Shown piece by piece: positions 1 to 9,254 of a DNA stretch of 64,000 bases (its first letter is position 1; each line of letters opens with the position of its first letter). The DNA is from G016234445 sp964438865 (GTDB lineage Bacteria; Chloroflexota; Dehalococcoidia; Tepidiformales; Tepidiformaceae): assembly GCA_964438865.1 (NCBI GenBank), contig CAYTMI010000001.1, forward strand, positions 124,001-188,000, read 5' to 3'. A model generated the notes under the pieces. It was given only the letters and a program-made list of their open reading frames with translations, was not told the DNA's origin and ran no database searches. A program made the translations under genes and the position numbers.

Positions 1-224
1 CTGCCTACCAGCCGACCACCATCGAAGTCCGGCTCGGGACGCGGGTCACCTGGACGAACAACGACTCCGTCCCCCACTCCGCGACCGACCGCGACGGGCG
101 GTGGGATACGGGCCTGTTCGGGAAAGGAGCGTCGGCGTCTCAGACCTTCGACAAGCCGGGCGAGTTCCCTTACTACTGCCTCGTCCACCCGGCGATGATC
201 GGGACCGTCCGCGTCCGCTCCTGA
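1..224 (+). CDS. Cupredoxin (plastocyanin-like) protein, 5' truncated
   Basis: The reading frame starting at base 3 gives about 73 residues and stops at 222-224; the start lies outside the window. The visible part is the C-terminal half of a type-1 copper fold: an upstream His in a VPHSAT context, then YYC, LVHP and a Met four residues on, which is the Cys-x-x-His-x-x-x-Met copper ligand spacing of plastocyanin and amicyanin. Such proteins are periplasmic or surface electron carriers. Copper-handling genes lie 5 kb downstream on the other strand, but no operon link is visible. Too short for the usual gene callers, but the ligand pattern makes it convincing. Confidence 0.8.
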   Translation, partial: AYQPTTIEVRLGTRVTWTNNDSVPHSATDRDGRWDTGLFGKGASASQTFDKPGEFPYYCLVHPAMIGTVRVRS

Positions 225-472
225 GGCCCACGCCGGCGCCGCTCCGCTGCTCCACCATTGTCTCATCGTGCCGGCCGACCGCGGCCCGTCGAGGGCCCCT
301 ACCCCTCTGCCAACAGCGGGCGGGGTTCGCCCCAGCGGTAGACGTAGGCATGCCGCGTGCACTCGACCGACAGGCGAGGCTCGGAACGGTACAGGTCATA
401 TGGAGCGGGGTATGACGCGCGCCCGCCGCCCGGGGGGACGCCGGTATCGCCCCCGCCACCGCGGCCCGAGCC
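225..472. other. Intergenic region between convergent genes, nothing recognised
   Basis: 248 bp separate the cupredoxin stop from the stop of the ABC exporter on the opposite strand. I see no RNA gene, repeat or clear terminator; possible reading frames here lack a ribosome binding site and show no coding character. Confidence 0.5.
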
Positions 473-2284
473 CTACTTCGCGGCCGCGGCGGCCACTGGC
501 TGGAACTGCTGTTCATAGAGCCGGGCATAGAGGCCGTCGCGCTCCAACAGCTCCTGGTGGCTGCCCGACTCCACCACCCGCCCACCGTCCACCACGACGA
601 TGATGTCCGCCGCCAGCACCGTCGACAGCCGGTGGGCGATGGCGATGACCGTCCGGCCCCGCGTCAGATGTTCCAGCGCGTCCTGGATCGCCCGTTCCGT
701 CCGCGAATCCACGCTCGACGTCGCTTCGTCCAGGATCAGGATCGCCGGGTCCTTCAGTAACGCCCGCGCGATCGCCACCCGCTGCTTCTCGCCCCCGGAA
801 AGCCGGTAGCCGCGCTCCCCCACGAGCGTGTCATAGCCCCCCGGCAGCCCCGCGATGAACTCGTGGATGTTCGCTGCCCGCGTCGCCGCCTCCACCTCGT
901 CGTCCGTTGCCTGCGGCCGCCCGTAGCGGATGTTCTCGCGAATCGTGTCGTGGAACAGGAACGGCTCCTGGTTCACCATCCCGATGCAGGCCCCCAGCGA
1001 ATCCAGCGTCACATCGCGGATGTCGTGCCCATCCACCGTCACCCGCCCCGAATCCACGTCGTAGAGCCGCGGCACCAGGTACGCCGTCGTCGTCTTCCCG
1101 GCGCCCGAAGGCCCGACCAGGGCGGCGAAGTGTCCCGGCGGCACGTCGAACGACACGTCCTTCAAGACCGGCTGGCCCCGCAGGTAGGAAAACGACACGT
1201 GCTCAAAGGTCACATGCCCCCGCGCCTCCACCAGCGGGACCGCCCCCGGCCGATCGCTGACCTCCTGCTCCATGTCCAGGTAGTCGAACAGCCGCTCGAA
1301 CAGCGCCACCGAACTGAGGACCGTCACATTCACGTTCATCAGCGCCGCCACGGGTTCGAAAAGTCGCGTCAGAAGCGCGGCGAACGCCACCACCGTCCCC
1401 GGCGATGACTCCGCGCCGATCACGCGGTGCCCCCCGTACCAGTACACGATCGCCGGCCCGATCGCTGCCACAATCCCGGTCGACATCCAGAACCAGCGCC
1501 CGACCATTGCCCGGCGGATGTTCAGCGCCCGGATCCTCGCCGCCGTCTCGTTAAAGCGGTCGGCCTCGTCCTCCGCCCGGCCAAACGTCTTCACCAGCAA
1601 CGCGCCGCTGACCGAAAGCGTCTCCTGCATCTGCGAATTGAGCGCCGCAATCTGCTCCTGCGACTCGCTCACAATCTCCCGCTGGATGTTCCCCACGAAC
1701 CAGGCCGGGATCAGGAACAGGGGCAGGAAGGCCGTGCAGAACAGCGCCAGCTTCCAGTCCATCGCCAGCATCAGCCCGAACGTCGTGCTCGCCGTGATCA
1801 GGTTCCCGAAGATCCCTCCGAGCGCCTCGCTCACCACCTGCTGGACCCCGCCGACATCGTTGTTCACGCGCGAAAGCGTTTCGCCCGTCCGATTCGCCGT
1901 GAACCAGCGCATCGACATCCCGCTGAGGTGCCGGTAGAGCTCCCGCCGCAACCGGTACATCACGTTCTGGCCGATGGTGTTGCTCTGGTAAGTCTGCAAC
2001 ACGCCAAGCAGCGCCACGCTGAGCACCGCCGCCAGCATCACAGCGACCAGGATGTTCAGCTCGCGCCGGTCCCCGCTCGGCAGCGCGTGGTCGATGATTC
2101 TCCGGATAATCAGCGGCGCCCCGAGGCCAGCCAGCGACGCAACAAGGATGGTCGCGAGCAGCACCGCCACGCGAGGCCGCTCCGGCCGGTGCAGTGCAAG
2201 TGCCCGTTTGAGGGTTGGCCACGCCGGTCGCGCCGGGCGCGCCTTTCGCCGTTCGGCCCGCGCCGCCCAGTGGTTCATCGCCAT
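473..2284 (-). CDS. ABC transporter, fused permease-ATPase (exporter type)
   Basis: 603 residues, the usual size of a half-transporter of the MsbA/LmrA type. Residues about 40-330 form the six-helix ABC_membrane domain. The C-terminal ATPase has a Walker A at about 391 (GPSGAGKTT), the signature LSGGEKQR at about 495 and Walker B ILILDEATSS at about 515, followed by the H-loop AIAHRLS. It should act as a homodimer exporting lipid, drug or peptide; the substrate cannot be read from sequence. The start at 2284 is preceded by GGGAG with 5 nt spacing; a second ATG two codons on is possible. The same frame stays open far upstream, but that part is antisense to the CoA-transferase gene and is not coding. 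Confidence 0.93.
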   Translation of the reverse strand: MAMNHWAARAERRKARPARPAWPTLKRALALHRPERPRVAVLLATILVASLAGLGAPLIIRRIIDHALPSGDRRELNILVAVMLAAVLSVALLGVLQTYQSNTIGQNVMYRLRRELYRHLSGMSMRWFTANRTGETLSRVNNDVGGVQQVVSEALGGIFGNLITASTTFGLMLAMDWKLALFCTAFLPLFLIPAWFVGNIQREIVSESQEQIAALNSQMQETLSVSGALLVKTFGRAEDEADRFNETAARIRALNIRRAMVGRWFWMSTGIVAAIGPAIVYWYGGHRVIGAESSPGTVVAFAALLTRLFEPVAALMNVNVTVLSSVALFERLFDYLDMEQEVSDRPGAVPLVEARGHVTFEHVSFSYLRGQPVLKDVSFDVPPGHFAALVGPSGAGKTTTAYLVPRLYDVDSGRVTVDGHDIRDVTLDSLGACIGMVNQEPFLFHDTIRENIRYGRPQATDDEVEAATRAANIHEFIAGLPGGYDTLVGERGYRLSGGEKQRVAIARALLKDPAILILDEATSSVDSRTERAIQDALEHLTRGRTVIAIAHRLSTVLAADIIVVVDGGRVVESGSHQELLERDGLYARLYEQQFQPVAAAAAK

Positions 2285-2368
2285 AGACGCTCCCGATGGT
2301 ACCCCCCTTCCCCCCCTCGGAGTAGCTCTTTCCCCCACTCCCCTTTGCCCGGCGTACAATGCCGCGCC

Positions 2369-4582
2369 ATGGACCTTCTCACCGGTGAAAGCTTTGCCGT
2401 TGCCTCTCACGGGCTCGCTGCCGCCTATGTCGCCTGGCTCCTGCGCCAATACAGCGCCGAAGTCGACCACCGGACGGCCCTCGACTCCTCCCGCGGCCCC
2501 GCGATCTACCTCTGCGAAGGCGCCCGGCACGACCCCGCGCCCCGGCCAACCGGCACCTCTCAGCTGATCACCGACGCCCCCGTCACCGCGGCGAACCGCG
2601 CCTGGCTCGAATCCGAAGCCGCCCGCCGCCCCGTCACCTGGATCACCCCCTGGGGCCACACCACGGACTGGGCCGAACGCCCCGCCACCGACCTCGTCGT
2701 CCACGCCGCCGGGGGCTGGATGTCGGGGGTGGGCGAACCCGGCCGCGAACCGATCGGCCCTCCCGGCTCCCAGGCCCAGTTCGCCGCCGGCCTCTTCGCC
2801 ACCGTCCACGTGCTCTCCCCCGCCGGGAAAGTGCGCGGCCTCGCCGGGGTCTCCATCGCCGAATCCGTCGCCGCCACTTGCATCTACGACGTCATCTCCT
2901 TCCAGTACTACGGAAACGTCCGTCAGCGCGTCGGCAACCGCTATGCCGCCACCCAGCCGATGCTCACCACCCTCCCCTGCAAGGACGGCTACGTCGGCAT
3001 CCACGCCGCCCTCCACGCCCAGTGGGTGCGCGTCTGCGAACTCATCGGCCACCCGGAACTCGTCTCCGACCCCCGTTTCGCCGACCCCGGCGAACGAGCC
3101 CGCAACATCGCCGACCTCGATTCCTACCTCCTCCCATGGCTCGCCACCCGGACCCGCTGGGAGGCCTACCACGAACTCCAGTCGGCGCGAATCCCTGCCT
3201 CGGCCCTGCCCACCGTCGATGAAGTGCTCGCCTCGCCCCAGCTTTCCGCCCGCGGCGCCTGGCGCGAAGTCCCCGGGCGGGGGGGCCGGAGCATCCGCGT
3301 ACCCGGCCCCCCCGCCCGGGTAGAGCGAAGCCACGCCCGCCCGGTCCCTGACCGCCCCGACGGTCCCTGGCGCCACGGCAGCCTTCGCGTCCTCGACCTC
3401 TCGATGGGCTGGGCCGGGCCGATGGTCTCCCACATCCTCAGTTGTTACGGCGCCGATGTGATCAAGGTCGAAGGTCCCCGGCGCTTCGACTGGTGGCGCG
3501 GCTCCCGCCCCCCCGGCGACGACCCCGCCAACGCCCTCCACGAACGCAGCCACGTCTTCAACACCGTCAATCGCGGCAAGCGCGGCATCACCCTCGACCT
3601 CACCACCCCCGAAGGCCGCGCTCTCGCCCTCCAACTCGCCGACGCCGCCGATGTCGTCGTCGAGAACTTCCGCGCCGGCGTCCTCGAACGTCTCGGCCTC
3701 GGCTACGACGCACTCTCCGAACGGAATCCCGGCCTTATCCTCCTCCGCCAGCCAGGGTTCGGCGCCGGCGGGCCCGAAGGCAGCTACCAGGTCTTCGGCA
3801 ACACCATCGAAGGCATGTCCGGCCTCACCGCCCTCATGGGCTACGAGGATGGCCCTCCGCTGATGATGGCCAATGCCTTCGGCGACCCCGTCAGCGGCCT
3901 CAACGGGACCATCGCCGTCCTTGCCGCCCTCTCCGCGAAGGAACGCGACCACCACGGCGCCGCCATCGAAGCCGCCCAGATCGAAGGCTTCCTCCCCCTC
4001 GTCAGCGAAGCGCTGATCGAACACCAGCTCTCAGGGACAATTCCCGCCCGCCACGGCAACCGGCGCCACGGCTCCGAACCCTCCGGCGCCTACCGCTCTG
4101 CCGGCGACGACCGCTGGCTCGCCCTCGAAGTCCGCGACGGCCGCGACTGGATTGCCCTCGCCCGGCTCCTCGGCCAGCCCTGGGAGAGCGACGCCACCCT
4201 CTCCACGTTCGAAGCCCGGGAAGCCCGCCGGGTCGACATCCACGACGCCGTCGAGCGCTGGACCTCCTCCCGCGACCGCGACGAAGCCGTCGAAACCCTC
4301 GTCGCCGCCGGCATCCCCGCTGCCCCCGTTAACGACGAATCCGACCAGTTAGGCTGGGGGCCCTTCGCCGAAACCGAGTTCTTCGCTGGCAGCGACCGCG
4401 CCGTTGTCGGCTACCACCTGTACCCGTCCCTGCCCATCCTCACCGGCGAGGTCCGCCCCCAACCGCCTTGCCCCGCCCCCACCCTCGGCGAACACACGGC
4501 TGAGGTCCTCGCCGGGATGGGCCTCAGCGGAAACGAAGTCTCCGCCCTCTCCGATTCCGGGGTCGTCGCCATCCCCGCCTGA
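2369..4582 (+). CDS. Fused double-domain CaiB/BaiF (class III) CoA-transferase
   Basis: 737 residues, about twice the family length, because two CaiB/BaiF domains are joined head to tail (about 1-335 and 337-737). The second begins LRVLDLSMGWAGPMVSH, the typical N-terminus, and keeps the catalytic Asp at about 506 in NAFGDPVSGLNG. At the equivalent place in the first domain (GVSIAESVAAT) there is Glu165 instead. These enzymes move CoA between carboxylic acids through a glutamyl/aspartyl thioester. A fused pair with one competent site looks like a covalent version of a heterodimer. The substrate is unknown. A TACAAT box lies 8 nt before the ATG and no Shine-Dalgarno is seen, suggesting leaderless initiation. 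Confidence 0.9.
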   Translation: MDLLTGESFAVASHGLAAAYVAWLLRQYSAEVDHRTALDSSRGPAIYLCEGARHDPAPRPTGTSQLITDAPVTAANRAWLESEAARRPVTWITPWGHTTDWAERPATDLVVHAAGGWMSGVGEPGREPIGPPGSQAQFAAGLFATVHVLSPAGKVRGLAGVSIAESVAATCIYDVISFQYYGNVRQRVGNRYAATQPMLTTLPCKDGYVGIHAALHAQWVRVCELIGHPELVSDPRFADPGERARNIADLDSYLLPWLATRTRWEAYHELQSARIPASALPTVDEVLASPQLSARGAWREVPGRGGRSIRVPGPPARVERSHARPVPDRPDGPWRHGSLRVLDLSMGWAGPMVSHILSCYGADVIKVEGPRRFDWWRGSRPPGDDPANALHERSHVFNTVNRGKRGITLDLTTPEGRALALQLADAADVVVENFRAGVLERLGLGYDALSERNPGLILLRQPGFGAGGPEGSYQVFGNTIEGMSGLTALMGYEDGPPLMMANAFGDPVSGLNGTIAVLAALSAKERDHHGAAIEAAQIEGFLPLVSEALIEHQLSGTIPARHGNRRHGSEPSGAYRSAGDDRWLALEVRDGRDWIALARLLGQPWESDATLSTFEAREARRVDIHDAVERWTSSRDRDEAVETLVAAGIPAAPVNDESDQLGWGPFAETEFFAGSDRAVVGYHLYPSLPILTGEVRPQPPCPAPTLGEHTAEVLAGMGLSGNEVSALSDSGVVAIPA

Positions 4583-4596
4583 TCCTGGCCAACGGA

Positions 4597-4622
4597 AAGG
4601 GGCTGACCGAAGCCAGCCCCTT
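4597..4622. terminator. Hairpin terminator between convergent genes
   Basis: Perfect 9 bp stem AAGGGGCTG / CAGCCCCTT with an 8 nt loop, 15 bp after the CoA-transferase stop and before the convergent PCuAC stop. No long T run follows, so it may serve both directions as a weak or factor-assisted terminator. Confidence 0.7.
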
Positions 4623-4650
4623 CAGGGTCTCGTCCGGCGCGTCCGCGCCC

Positions 4651-5181
4651 TTAGTTCATCCCGCCCATGGCTTCGATCTTCTTCACCGGGGCCACAACCT
4701 CGATCTTCCCCGACTTTTCGAACGTCAGCGTCAGCTTGACCTGCTGGCCAACCGCCAACGGCGACGCCAGGTTCATGATCATGACGTGGTAACCGCCCGG
4801 CTTCAGCACCAGTTCGCCGCCCGCCGGAATCTCCAGCGGCGCCTTCACCGGTTGCATCTTCACCGTGCCGCCCTCTGAAACCGTCTCGTGGACCTCCACC
4901 TTGGTACTCACGTCAGCCGTCACCGAAATCAGCCGGTCGGCCGCGTCACCCGTGTTCTTCACGGTGAAATAGGCGGCGGTCACGTCGTTCGTCGTGTCCC
5001 GCGCCCGGGGGTCGATGATCTGGAGCTTCGCCACCTGCCCGGCAGCCGTGGGGCTCGCCGCCGCGGTCGGGTTCGCCGCCCCGCCGCCGTCATCGTCGTC
5101 GCCGCCGCACGCCACCAGGGCCACCGCCGCGACTGCCGCCACGCCCAGCATGACCACGCCACTCCACCGTTTCCAGTCCAT
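4651..5181 (-). CDS. Copper chaperone PCu(A)C family lipoprotein
   Basis: 176 residues. An N-terminal hydrophobic segment ends in a lipobox (VALVAC) followed by an acidic GGDDDDGGG linker, so it is a lipoprotein held outside the membrane. The domain has the copper(I) ligands of the PCu(A)C/DUF461 family: VHETVSEGGTVKM and, further on, GGYHVMIM (His-Met...His-x-Met). These proteins hand copper to the CuA site of cytochrome c oxidase together with Sco. The gene lies 14 bp after the Sco gene on the same strand, and the two surely form an operon. The CuA oxidase itself is not in the window. Confidence 0.92.
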   Translation of the reverse strand: MDWKRWSGVVMLGVAAVAAVALVACGGDDDDGGGAANPTAAASPTAAGQVAKLQIIDPRARDTTNDVTAAYFTVKNTGDAADRLISVTADVSTKVEVHETVSEGGTVKMQPVKAPLEIPAGGELVLKPGGYHVMIMNLASPLAVGQQVKLTLTFEKSGKIEVVAPVKKIEAMGGMN

Positions 5182-5195
5182 TCTCTCCCCCAGCG

Positions 5196-5837
5196 CTATT
5201 TCCAGGTTTCGTTGACGAGCATCGGGAGGTCGTGCTTCCAGACGTCCTGCGTGATCCCGAACGGGTACAAGAGCCTGCCCGTGTTGTCCTTCGTGTAGGC
5301 GATCACATACGCGGCGTGGGAGACAGTGTAGTTCCCTTCGCCAAGGTCATTCCGCTGTGGCGTCCCCATCAGCAGTTGCTTCAACATGTCCGAGATCTGG
5401 CGGCTGTCACCGGTCAGCCCAATAAAGCTGGTATCGAAACGGTCCAGCCACTCGCGGATCACCTCCGGCGTGTCGCGCTCCGGGTCCGCCGTCGCGAACA
5501 CCACCTTGATCTGCGACCGCTGCTTGTCGGTCAGGGTCTTCATCACCTGGGAGATGTCGTACATCGTCGTCGGGCAGATGTCCGGGCAGTGGGTGTACCC
5601 CACATAGAAAATCGTGAGGAAGCCCTCCGTCTCCTTGCGGATGTCGAAAGGCTTCCCCTCGGTGTCGGTCAGCACAATCTCTGGCTTTTCGAAGAACGGC
5701 GTCACCTGGGCGCCCTCGTAATCGTCGATGCTGGCGGCGCCGCCCCCCTTGTCGTCGTCATCCCCGCCACAGGCCGCCGCAGCGAAAACCGCCAGGGTCA
5801 GGAGGAGGGGGACCAGGCCCAGGCGGCTATTTCGCAT
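5196..5837 (-). CDS. Sco1/SenC/PrrC family copper-binding lipoprotein
   Basis: 213 residues. The signal peptide ends in AAAAC, with a GGDDDDKGGG linker like that of its partner gene. The thioredoxin-like fold carries the copper site: GYTHCPDICP (CxxxC) at about residues 84-88 and the distal His in VSHAAYVIAY. Sco proteins deliver or reduce copper at the CuA centre of cytochrome c oxidase. First gene of a two-gene operon with the PCuAC chaperone. A TAACTT box sits 6 nt before the ATG and there is no Shine-Dalgarno, consistent with leaderless translation. Confidence 0.94.
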   Translation of the reverse strand: MRNSRLGLVPLLLTLAVFAAAACGGDDDDKGGGAASIDDYEGAQVTPFFEKPEIVLTDTEGKPFDIRKETEGFLTIFYVGYTHCPDICPTTMYDISQVMKTLTDKQRSQIKVVFATADPERDTPEVIREWLDRFDTSFIGLTGDSRQISDMLKQLLMGTPQRNDLGEGNYTVSHAAYVIAYTKDNTGRLLYPFGITQDVWKHDLPMLVNETWK

Positions 5838-6034
5838 GCTTCCAAGTTACCCTGTCTTCGCCCCGCGCGCAGGCCCAGTGGGGTACTCAGAAGGGGTCGA
5901 TCGGCCCTCCACGCCCGCCAAGCGCCCCTCCTTAACGTCGCCTGAACCGTTTGTGCGAAAATGCACAATCACCGTCGGCCAGCTCCGGACCGCCCCTGAT
6001 CCGGCTTCCCGCCGCTGCGCGGTATCATCGGCCC

Positions 6035-6769
6035 GTGCGCATCCTCCGCCTCAGCAACAGCAACGACGTCAACCCCCTCGTGCCCGAGGCCGAGCGCGCC
6101 CAGGTCATCGCCGAACAAGTTGTCGCCGAACTCACCGGCGAAGCGGTCGAGACCATCGTCAAGGTCATCTGGCCGGCCCCGGAACTGCCTGGCATCGTCG
6201 CCGGCTGGCTCGAACGCTACCAACCCGACGTCGTCTTCATCGTCACCTCGTCCTACTGGGTCACCTACGAATCCGTGCCCCTCCGGGTAGAACGGCGCGC
6301 CGGCATCCTCGGCAAGGCGTTGGCGCGGGTCGGCTTCAAAGTCGGCGGCAACCCTGCCGTGGCCTCCTCGTCCCCCTTCCGCTTCGGTCGCCGGGCGGCA
6401 GCCAGGACCATCGGCGGCGAAACCTACTTCACCCCCGCCGAAGCCGCGGGCTACGTTGCCGACGTCCTCCGCCGCGTGCTCGCCCGCGAATCCGTCGTCG
6501 CCGTCGTGCGCGGACCCCTCCACGTCTTCAACTCCTCCGGCACCCCCGAGGGCCAGGCCCGCTCCCGCCAACGTCTCCTCGAACTCGACGCCCTCCTCGC
6601 CGAAACCTGCCGCACCCTCCACGTCCCCTACTCCCGCGTCGCCGAATCCTCCACCCCCGACCTCCTCCTCCCCGATGAGGTCCACGAAAACGCAGCCGGC
6701 TCCCGGGTCTACGGCGAAATCGAAGGCCGCGCGATCGCCGAAGCCTGGCTCGCAGCCGCCCGCCGCTGA
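6035..6769 (+). CDS. SGNH/GDSL-like hydrolase family protein
   Basis: 244 residues starting at GTG 6035, right after a TATCAT box (6 nt), which looks leaderless; an upstream in-frame ATG would add 28 residues with no family likeness. The N-terminus RILRLSNSND replaces the usual GDS block; a GGNPAV stretch and the C-terminal DEVHENAAGSRVYGE resemble the Asp-x-x-His block and following helix of SGNH hydrolases (esterases/lipases, acetylhydrolases). No signal peptide is seen, so it is probably cytoplasmic. The substrate is unknown. Because the nucleophile block is atypical, the family call is moderate. Confidence 0.65.
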   Translation: MRILRLSNSNDVNPLVPEAERAQVIAEQVVAELTGEAVETIVKVIWPAPELPGIVAGWLERYQPDVVFIVTSSYWVTYESVPLRVERRAGILGKALARVGFKVGGNPAVASSSPFRFGRRAAARTIGGETYFTPAEAAGYVADVLRRVLARESVVAVVRGPLHVFNSSGTPEGQARSRQRLLELDALLAETCRTLHVPYSRVAESSTPDLLLPDEVHENAAGSRVYGEIEGRAIAEAWLAAARR

Positions 6770-6815
6770 GCGGCGCGCGCTTCTGAGCGGGTCACCCCAA
6801 AACCGATCGTCCAGA

Positions 6816-7535
6816 TCACCGGCTCCGGGCCACCGCACTCTGTAACTGCCCCAGCAAGGCGGCCTCTGGCTGACCGTTCACAAGCGATCGGAACGGATTG
6901 AGCTCAGTCGCCCTCACACCGCCTGCTTCGATGTTGTAGTGGCCCGTTGCGCTTTGCACCTCAAAGTCGGCCCCGGGATGGGTTGTCGTCATGAGCAGGA
7001 GGACGACCCGCTGACCGGGAAGGAGGAGAGGATCGTCGGCCGCGTCCTTAATGTAAACGCCCTTCCACGCAGGGCCTGGCCAAACGCCCGAGCCCTGCCT
7101 GATGCGTACAACCCCCGTCGATAGCTGGCCCTTCAGGACCTGCTGGACATCGAGGAGCACCACCGCTCCCTCGCGATCCGGGGTTACCGTTTTCACGCTC
7201 CCAACGACGATCGCCTCGGAATCCCCCACGGCCTCGTCCATGCTCTGCCTTGCTGGTGCATATTGCGCTTGTATCTCGCCGTGTTCGAGCGAACTGAAGT
7301 CCAGGGAAGAGGGGTCGAGGGCGGCAAACCAGGCCGTGATCCGGCGCTCGAACTCGAGACGCGCCGCAGCGTGTCTTTGCATGCGTTCAGCATCAGTCAG
7401 CCCGGCGTCTGGATTCGCAACGGGGTCTCTTTCGCTGCCAAGGGCTGACATGCCACCGAAGGCTGAGAACAGCACCACGGCGACACCGGCTGCAGCAGCG
7501 ACCACGAGAAGATAGACGCGAACTGAACGCACCAT
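6816..7535 (-). CDS. Membrane-anchored protein of unknown function
   Basis: 239 residues from the ATG at 7535, which has GGGGGAG six bases before it; two upstream ATGs (7541, 7550) are worse placed. One N-terminal transmembrane helix (VRVYLLVVAAAAGVAVVLFSAFG) leaves the rest outside. The exterior part contains VVLLDVQQVLKGQL and later VVLLLMTTTHPG, a beta-rich pattern seen in several uncharacterised secreted proteins in which a value or rate of transfer domain follows a 'V..VLKG' strand; I cannot name it. Codon use is a little less GC-rich than neighbours. Confidence 0.7.
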   Translation of the reverse strand: MVRSVRVYLLVVAAAAGVAVVLFSAFGGMSALGSERDPVANPDAGLTDAERMQRHAAARLEFERRITAWFAALDPSSLDFSSLEHGEIQAQYAPARQSMDEAVGDSEAIVVGSVKTVTPDREGAVVLLDVQQVLKGQLSTGVVRIRQGSGVWPGPAWKGVYIKDAADDPLLLPGQRVVLLLMTTTHPGADFEVQSATGHYNIEAGGVRATELNPFRSLVNGQPEAALLGQLQSAVARSR

Positions 7536-7619
7536 CGTCATCTCCCCCATCCGTCAGCGCAGCCTATCCCTGCACCCGCCACGGCCACAACCCGGGAAAG
7601 TGCCGCAATGGCCCTTGCC

Positions 7620-8444
7620 TTACCCCATCCCCCAGCGGATCGCGTTCCGCAGCAGCGTCGCGTAGGCCGCCGTCTCCCACGGCCCCCGCAGTGTCGGCGG
7701 CGTCTTGCCCTCCGGGTCCACGCTCGCGTCCACGAACGGCTGGCTGTTCGTGGACGGCGTGTGGCAATGCCCGAGCGCGACGTACGCGACCCCACCGTCC
7801 CCAACCTCCCGCGTGTACCCGAGCGCCCGCGTCTTCCCATCGGCCAGCAAGGACGTGTCCTCGTCGTAGACGAAGCCGAAGCCGGGCGGCGAAGGGTCAG
7901 CGCCCAGCGTCGCCGTCGTCAACACCACCTCCGAAGCCGCCGGGTCCTGGAGTTCGATCATGTAGAGCTCGTCCACCACTTCGAAGGACGCCGGCAGGTC
8001 CTTCGTCAGCGGATGGGGCCGCTCGCTCACGTCCACCGTGAACTTCCGCACCGGCGGGTGGTTGATGAAGAACCCCCCGAGCGTCTCGTGGTGGGCGCCC
8101 TTGAGCATCGCCCGCCGCCGCCCGCTTTCGCCCACCCGCACCGCCCGGCCCCCGCTGGTGCCGTGGAGCCCGAGCCAGCGTCCGCCGTTCACCAGCCAGT
8201 CCCGGATCGCCCGGTTCTGGTCTTCGTCCGGGAACGGCCCCGCAACGTAGGTGATCAGCAGCCGGCTCCGGTCCAGCCACTTGCCCACGTCCGAGAAGTC
8301 GTTTCCAACGCTCGCCGGCACCTCCATCTCCGCCAGGAATTGCAGCAGCCGAAGCCGCGCATAGTCGTGGTCGTGGCCCGCGGGCTGCCCCGGCGGGAAC
8401 CCCCCGGTGATGACGTGTGCGCGCGACGGCATGGCGTTCGGCAT
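7620..8444 (-). CDS. ThuA-like domain protein
   Basis: 274 residues. The sequence follows the ThuA (trehalose utilisation, class I glutamine amidotransferase-like) fold: VITGGFPPG near the start, a central NGGRWLGLHGTSGG, and a C-terminal GDGGVAYVALGHCHTP that matches the family's 'GkGrvfy..lGH' block. Members act on disaccharides or are accessory proteins of sugar catabolism; no sugar genes adjoin here, so the role is open. A Shine-Dalgarno GGAGGG lies a few bases before the ATG. It is transcribed away from the inverted-repeat-bounded segment that begins 57 bp upstream. Confidence 0.8.
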   Translation of the reverse strand: MPNAMPSRAHVITGGFPPGQPAGHDHDYARLRLLQFLAEMEVPASVGNDFSDVGKWLDRSRLLITYVAGPFPDEDQNRAIRDWLVNGGRWLGLHGTSGGRAVRVGESGRRRAMLKGAHHETLGGFFINHPPVRKFTVDVSERPHPLTKDLPASFEVVDELYMIELQDPAASEVVLTTATLGADPSPPGFGFVYDEDTSLLADGKTRALGYTREVGDGGVAYVALGHCHTPSTNSQPFVDASVDPEGKTPPTLRGPWETAAYATLLRNAIRWGMG

Positions 8445-8500
8445 TGGTGGCCCTCCTGCGGCCCAAGCCTATCCCGCCCGCGACCGGCTGGAAAGCCGGA

Positions 8501-8518
8501 AGTGGGTCAGTTTAGACA
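8501..8518 (+). repeat. Left inverted repeat
   Basis: 18 bp, 17 of 18 identical to the reverse complement of 9464-9481. It lies between the ThuA-like gene start and the promoter of the first cassette gene. Confidence 0.7.
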
Positions 8519-8524
8519 TAATGC

Positions 8525-8553
8525 TTGACCGGTCCGGCGACGATGGCTAGATT
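8525..8553 (+). promoter_or_regulatory. Sigma-70-type promoter of the cassette membrane gene
   Basis: TTGACC (8525-8530), a 17 bp spacer and TAGATT (8548-8553), six bases before the GTG start at 8560. The spacing predicts a transcript that starts at or next to the start codon. Confidence 0.6.
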
Positions 8554-8559
8554 TCGCCT

Positions 8560-9216
8560 GTGGCCGTGACCAAGTCGATCTCAGAATCAATCGTCGACTT
8601 TGTCGTCAGGTGGATCGTCGCGCTCATACTTGGCAGTGCCATCGTGACCGGCATCGTCGGAGCAATCGAGGGCTTCCCCGTCTTCACCATCATCATGGGG
8701 ACTCTCGTAGCTGGCGCCGCCGTTAGCCTTGTTCGCGCAGGCTTGGTCTCAGACCGAGATCGACGGGAAAGGCAGAACGATCCCCGGATCACTATAGGCG
8801 AGACGATCTGGGAAGCGGCGCAGTATATGGCCCCCGCGCAGCCCGACGGACCTGTTCACCGACTGGTAGTTCATCTAACGGTGAGCAGTGTTGGTCTTCC
8901 CGTTTCGGTCTCGGCTTGTCGTCTGCATACTGCTCGCGGGGTGCTTGATTGCGCCATACGGCGTGAACCAACACCGCCAGATAAGAGTCCTTGGGCGCTC
9001 ACCATCGGCTCCACCCAGATTTACAACGTGCACCCGGACATTCTCCGGCTGCCAGCTCGCCTTGAGCCCTTTGAGACGATCGTGGGATACGTGTACTTCA
9101 TGGATCGCACAGACTTTCCGACGCCCCGAGAGATTGCCGCGACTGGTGGAGCAACGCTCACAATTGTGGCCAACGGCCTCGAATGGGGCTTCGACATCAC
9201 ACCTGTGCTGTCGTGA
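8560..9216 (+). CDS. Membrane protein of unknown function (cassette gene 1)
   Basis: 218 residues from GTG 8560. Residues about 12-65 form two transmembrane helices (VDFVVRWIVALILGSAIVTG; VFTIIMGTLVAGAAVSLV); the remaining 150 residues are soluble, beta-rich and probably cytoplasmic or external depending on topology, with Cys residues in SACRLHTARGVLDCAI. I do not recognise a family. Codon use is less GC-rich than the neighbours, which fits acquisition by transfer. The promoter abuts the start, so the message is likely leaderless. Confidence 0.7.
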   Translation: MAVTKSISESIVDFVVRWIVALILGSAIVTGIVGAIEGFPVFTIIMGTLVAGAAVSLVRAGLVSDRDRRERQNDPRITIGETIWEAAQYMAPAQPDGPVHRLVVHLTVSSVGLPVSVSACRLHTARGVLDCAIRREPTPPDKSPWALTIGSTQIYNVHPDILRLPARLEPFETIVGYVYFMDRTDFPTPREIAATGGATLTIVANGLEWGFDITPVLS

Positions 9217-9254
9217 GAGCCATGCCACCCTTGGCAAGCGGAGGCTAGAGCGTC

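Noticed and set aside
1427..2368. Plus-strand open frame running into the fused CoA-transferase
   Set aside because: Antisense to the ABC exporter with Arg/Pro/His-rich nonsense; the CaiB protein starts naturally at 2369 after a TACAAT box.
2285..4024. Long minus-strand open frame joined in frame upstream of the ABC exporter
   Set aside because: It is antisense to the CaiB fusion gene; GC-rich DNA leaves mirror frames open. No domain is recognisable and the exporter has its own Shine-Dalgarno at 2284.
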